Of a stretch of DNA of 64,000 nt, positions 62,117-64,000 are shown one piece after another. The position numbers and the translations under genes were made by a program. The notes beneath the pieces were generated by a model. It was given only the letters and a program-made list of their open reading frames with translations, was not told the origin of the DNA and did no database searches. Numbering within the stretch: position 1 is the stretch's first letter; every line of letters begins with the position of its first letter. The DNA is from Thermotoga sp. KOL6. GTDB lineage: Bacteria > Thermotogota > Thermotogae > Thermotogales > Thermotogaceae. The DNA is taken from positions 372,001-436,000 of the forward strand of contig NZ_LNDE01000002.1 of NCBI RefSeq assembly GCF_002866025.1. Direction: 5' to 3'.

Positions 62117-63706
62117 ATGGGGAAAAAAGCGGCTTTTGTGATCGCAGCGGTTGCGGTGATCTTTCTTCTGTTCTTCGGTTGTAGCTCTCCTTACGAAGGT
62201 AAAGGAACCCTTAGAGTGTTCCTCGTTGCCTACAACAGCGGTCACGGGGTTGAAAGTGCCGTTGTGACGGTGAAAGATCACGAAACGGGTGCTGTTATTT
62301 TCACAGATACGACAGATGAATCGGGGTTTGCTCATCTCGTTGTTCCGGGGCTTCAATATGGTCCTCGTTTCGTGGATATCGAGGCGAAGAAAAATGGATA
62401 TGCCTTGAGTGCTATGAGAGGCTTGAGGATCGAGAATGGAGAAATCAAAGTTGTTGAGATGATAATGAAAGAAGCAAAGCTCAGTTCCGATCCCGATAAT
62501 GAAACGTTCCCCGATGTGACACTGGAATTTTATGATATGAACAACGATCCTCTCGATTTGACCTCCCCAATATCTGGGCAGTTCCAAGTCAAGGTGAGTG
62601 TGAACGCTCAAAACCATGTGAGTCTCATTTACCTTTCGTTGGGGAATGTACCCGGTTCAGGATTCTTCACCGAAAGATCGGTGGCAGAGAACACCCCTGA
62701 AGCGACTTTCACAGTCGATCCTACAGGATGGACAGGTGAGACGGAACTTCATGTGGTTGTTTACGACAAGAACGACAACAGAGTCCATGTCGTGAAGTAC
62801 CTGAATATTCAATCAACAACAGAGGTTCCTCAGAATATGTTCGTTCCCGCTCCGGCAACTGACTATGGGAGCCCGAATCTGATTGCTTATACGAGAGATG
62901 ACGGTATCGAATTCTACGGAGGCGAAGGAGTAATTCAGAAAGTGAGGGAGAAATACCATCTGGTTTCCAGAGAGGTGAAATCCGCTCCGAAAGGAACGAA
63001 CCTGTGGGTTGAGGTTTACTGGATGGGCTATTCTGACGTTGGAGATCCATCCTTGCCGGAACCCGATGGATACAACGTTTACAGATCTTTTGATGGAGAG
63101 CATTATCAATGGATAGGATTCACGAAAAACAACTATTACAGAGATCATTCACCTCTACTTGCTCCTGGAAAGAGAATCTGGTATGCGGTGAGTTCCGTCT
63201 ACGGTGGAGCGGAATCCGAGAGAGTAGAACTCGGTTCTGTTGTACCTTTGGATATCTTCAAAGTGAGGCTTCTTGAACCAGAGGATGGTGCGATCGGTGT
63301 TTCTGCTCAACCCACCCTCAGATGGTCTTCTGACAGGGCTTTGAATTCTCCTGAAGGAGAAGTCGTTTACCATTATTCCACTTTGATAATGGACTTTGTC
63401 CAGTCGGAATATTACCTGCTTCCTGTTGACAACTATGGATACTTATACGACTGGTCTGCTACACAAACGGAGATCAGTGCGCCTTTCGTCTCGGAAGAAT
63501 ATCAGTGGTTGCACACAAAAGCTGGTTTTACGGAAAGGCTCGAGTATTCCAAAACATACAGCTGGGGTATGTACTATGCGTACGCTGAGGTAGCAGATGA
63601 AGACAGTGTGGCGATGAGCATTGCGTGCGATTTGGGAATCGGATACGATCCATTCGGAGAATTGCCGCCGGAGAAGTACAACGAGTTCACAACTACCGAT
63701 GAGTGA
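62117..63706 (+). CDS. surface lipoprotein with carboxypeptidase-like and Fn3-like domains
   Basis: A 529-residue protein with signal peptide and lipobox (LLFFGC, Cys22). The N-terminal domain (about 30-125) has the regulatory-like beta-sandwich pattern VESAVVTVKDHETGAV with DESGFAHLVVPG. Further domains: an Ig-like part (about 140-230), then Fn3-like parts (DGYNVYRSFDGEHYQWIG and ALNSPEGEVVYHYS; 300-480). No catalytic motif is seen. ATG at 62117, 7 bases after AAAGGGGG. Substrate or partner unknown; presumably a cell-surface binding protein, co-transcribed with the lipoprotein gene that follows 15 bases downstream. Confidence 0.78.
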   Translation: MGKKAAFVIAAVAVIFLLFFGCSSPYEGKGTLRVFLVAYNSGHGVESAVVTVKDHETGAVIFTDTTDESGFAHLVVPGLQYGPRFVDIEAKKNGYALSAMRGLRIENGEIKVVEMIMKEAKLSSDPDNETFPDVTLEFYDMNNDPLDLTSPISGQFQVKVSVNAQNHVSLIYLSLGNVPGSGFFTERSVAENTPEATFTVDPTGWTGETELHVVVYDKNDNRVHVVKYLNIQSTTEVPQNMFVPAPATDYGSPNLIAYTRDDGIEFYGGEGVIQKVREKYHLVSREVKSAPKGTNLWVEVYWMGYSDVGDPSLPEPDGYNVYRSFDGEHYQWIGFTKNNYYRDHSPLLAPGKRIWYAVSSVYGGAESERVELGSVVPLDIFKVRLLEPEDGAIGVSAQPTLRWSSDRALNSPEGEVVYHYSTLIMDFVQSEYYLLPVDNYGYLYDWSATQTEISAPFVSEEYQWLHTKAGFTERLEYSKTYSWGMYYAYAEVADEDSVAMSIACDLGIGYDPFGELPPEKYNEFTTTDE

Positions 63707-63721
63707 AGGGGGTGACTGTCG

Positions 63722-64000
63722 ATGAAGAAAACAATCGTTGTTTTGAGCATAGCGGTTCTACTGGTTCTGGCCGGTTGTTTCGGACCCGTTTCCTTCGAAT
63801 CGAACACAAATTCTCAAACGGTGGTAAACGATGGAGGGGGAACGTTACCTATCGATGATGTGATCTCATCTTTGAACGACATGAAGTATTTCGAGAATCA
63901 ACTTGTAATTCTCTACGAAAACAGGATGGCTGCGGAAAATTTGGTAGTCAAGCTGAAAGGAAGGATCATCGATGAAATACCACAATTGAACGCCATACTT
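63722..64000 (+). CDS. lipoprotein, 3' end outside window (possible secreted peptidase)
   Basis: Reading frame from ATG at 63722 (ribosome site GGGGGTG) to the end of the window, 93 codons without a stop. Signal and lipobox: VLLVLAGCFG, Cys19 lipidated. The last 25 visible residues (LVVKLKGRIIDEIPQLNAIL) resemble the inhibitor-like propeptide of subtilisin-family proteases, so the gene may encode a surface subtilase. That is a tentative reading of a short fragment. Confidence 0.7.
   Translation, partial: MKKTIVVLSIAVLLVLAGCFGPVSFESNTNSQTVVNDGGGTLPIDDVISSLNDMKYFENQLVILYENRMAAENLVVKLKGRIIDEIPQLNAIL

Overview
The window is a stretch of chromosome from a hyperthermophilic bacterium of the genus Thermotoga. 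From memory, PolC, MreB, ribosomal protein S6 and the arginine-binding protein read as close but not identical relatives of the T. maritima proteins. PolC differs at roughly one residue in eight, which points to a sister species such as the T. neapolitana group rather than T. maritima itself; no search was run to confirm this. Genes are tightly packed, starts are often TTG or GTG after strong GGAGGTG ribosome sites, and several convergent gene pairs overlap at their 3' ends.

Left part (1-33 kb), mostly core genes. polC is cut by the window edge. It is followed by a GNAT acetyltransferase with proC (minus strand) and tRNA-Thr(CGT) leading into tilS-ftsH-thioesterase-radical SAM-UDP-sugar dehydrogenase (plus). 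A minus-strand run carries rhomboid, Gfo/Idh/MocA dehydrogenase, DMT exporter and CBS pyrophosphatase. The cell-shape cluster mreB-mreC-mreD-mrdA comes next, then an arginine-type ABC transporter and a purine permease with a terminator-like leader. A sugar-type ABC transporter (binding protein divergent from two permeases, one with a loop of about 430 residues) travels with a secreted PHP-type hydrolase and an FAD protein. A DtxR-like regulator precedes rpsF-ssb-rpsR.

Middle part (33-53 kb), an AT-richer surface-polysaccharide island whose coding strand switches several times. It has six glycosyltransferase loci (five intact genes, one C-terminal remnant), a Wzx-type flippase, a Wzy-type polymerase, an initiating sugar-phosphate transferase and three alkaline-phosphatase-fold enzymes. 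Embedded in it is a plus-strand sulfate-activation operon: RHH protein, APS kinase (cysC), PHP phosphatase, second RHH protein, SLC13-type transporter, UspA-like protein, ATP sulfurylase (sat), phosphodiesterase, flippase and sulfatase-fold enzyme. Together these could import sulfate, make PAPS and recycle pAp for a sulfated glycan. No canonical sulfotransferase is visible, which makes this the most interesting system in the window.

Right part (53-64 kb). A small minus-strand operon (DUF1659, DUF2922, unknown protein, sigma-like protein, glucosaminidase) diverges from an envelope operon. That operon has a 992-residue exporter with about eleven SLBB-like repeats, a predicted beta-barrel protein, a HAD phosphatase, a Wzi-like outer-membrane protein, a clostripain-family lipoprotein and further lipoproteins, the last cut by the window edge.
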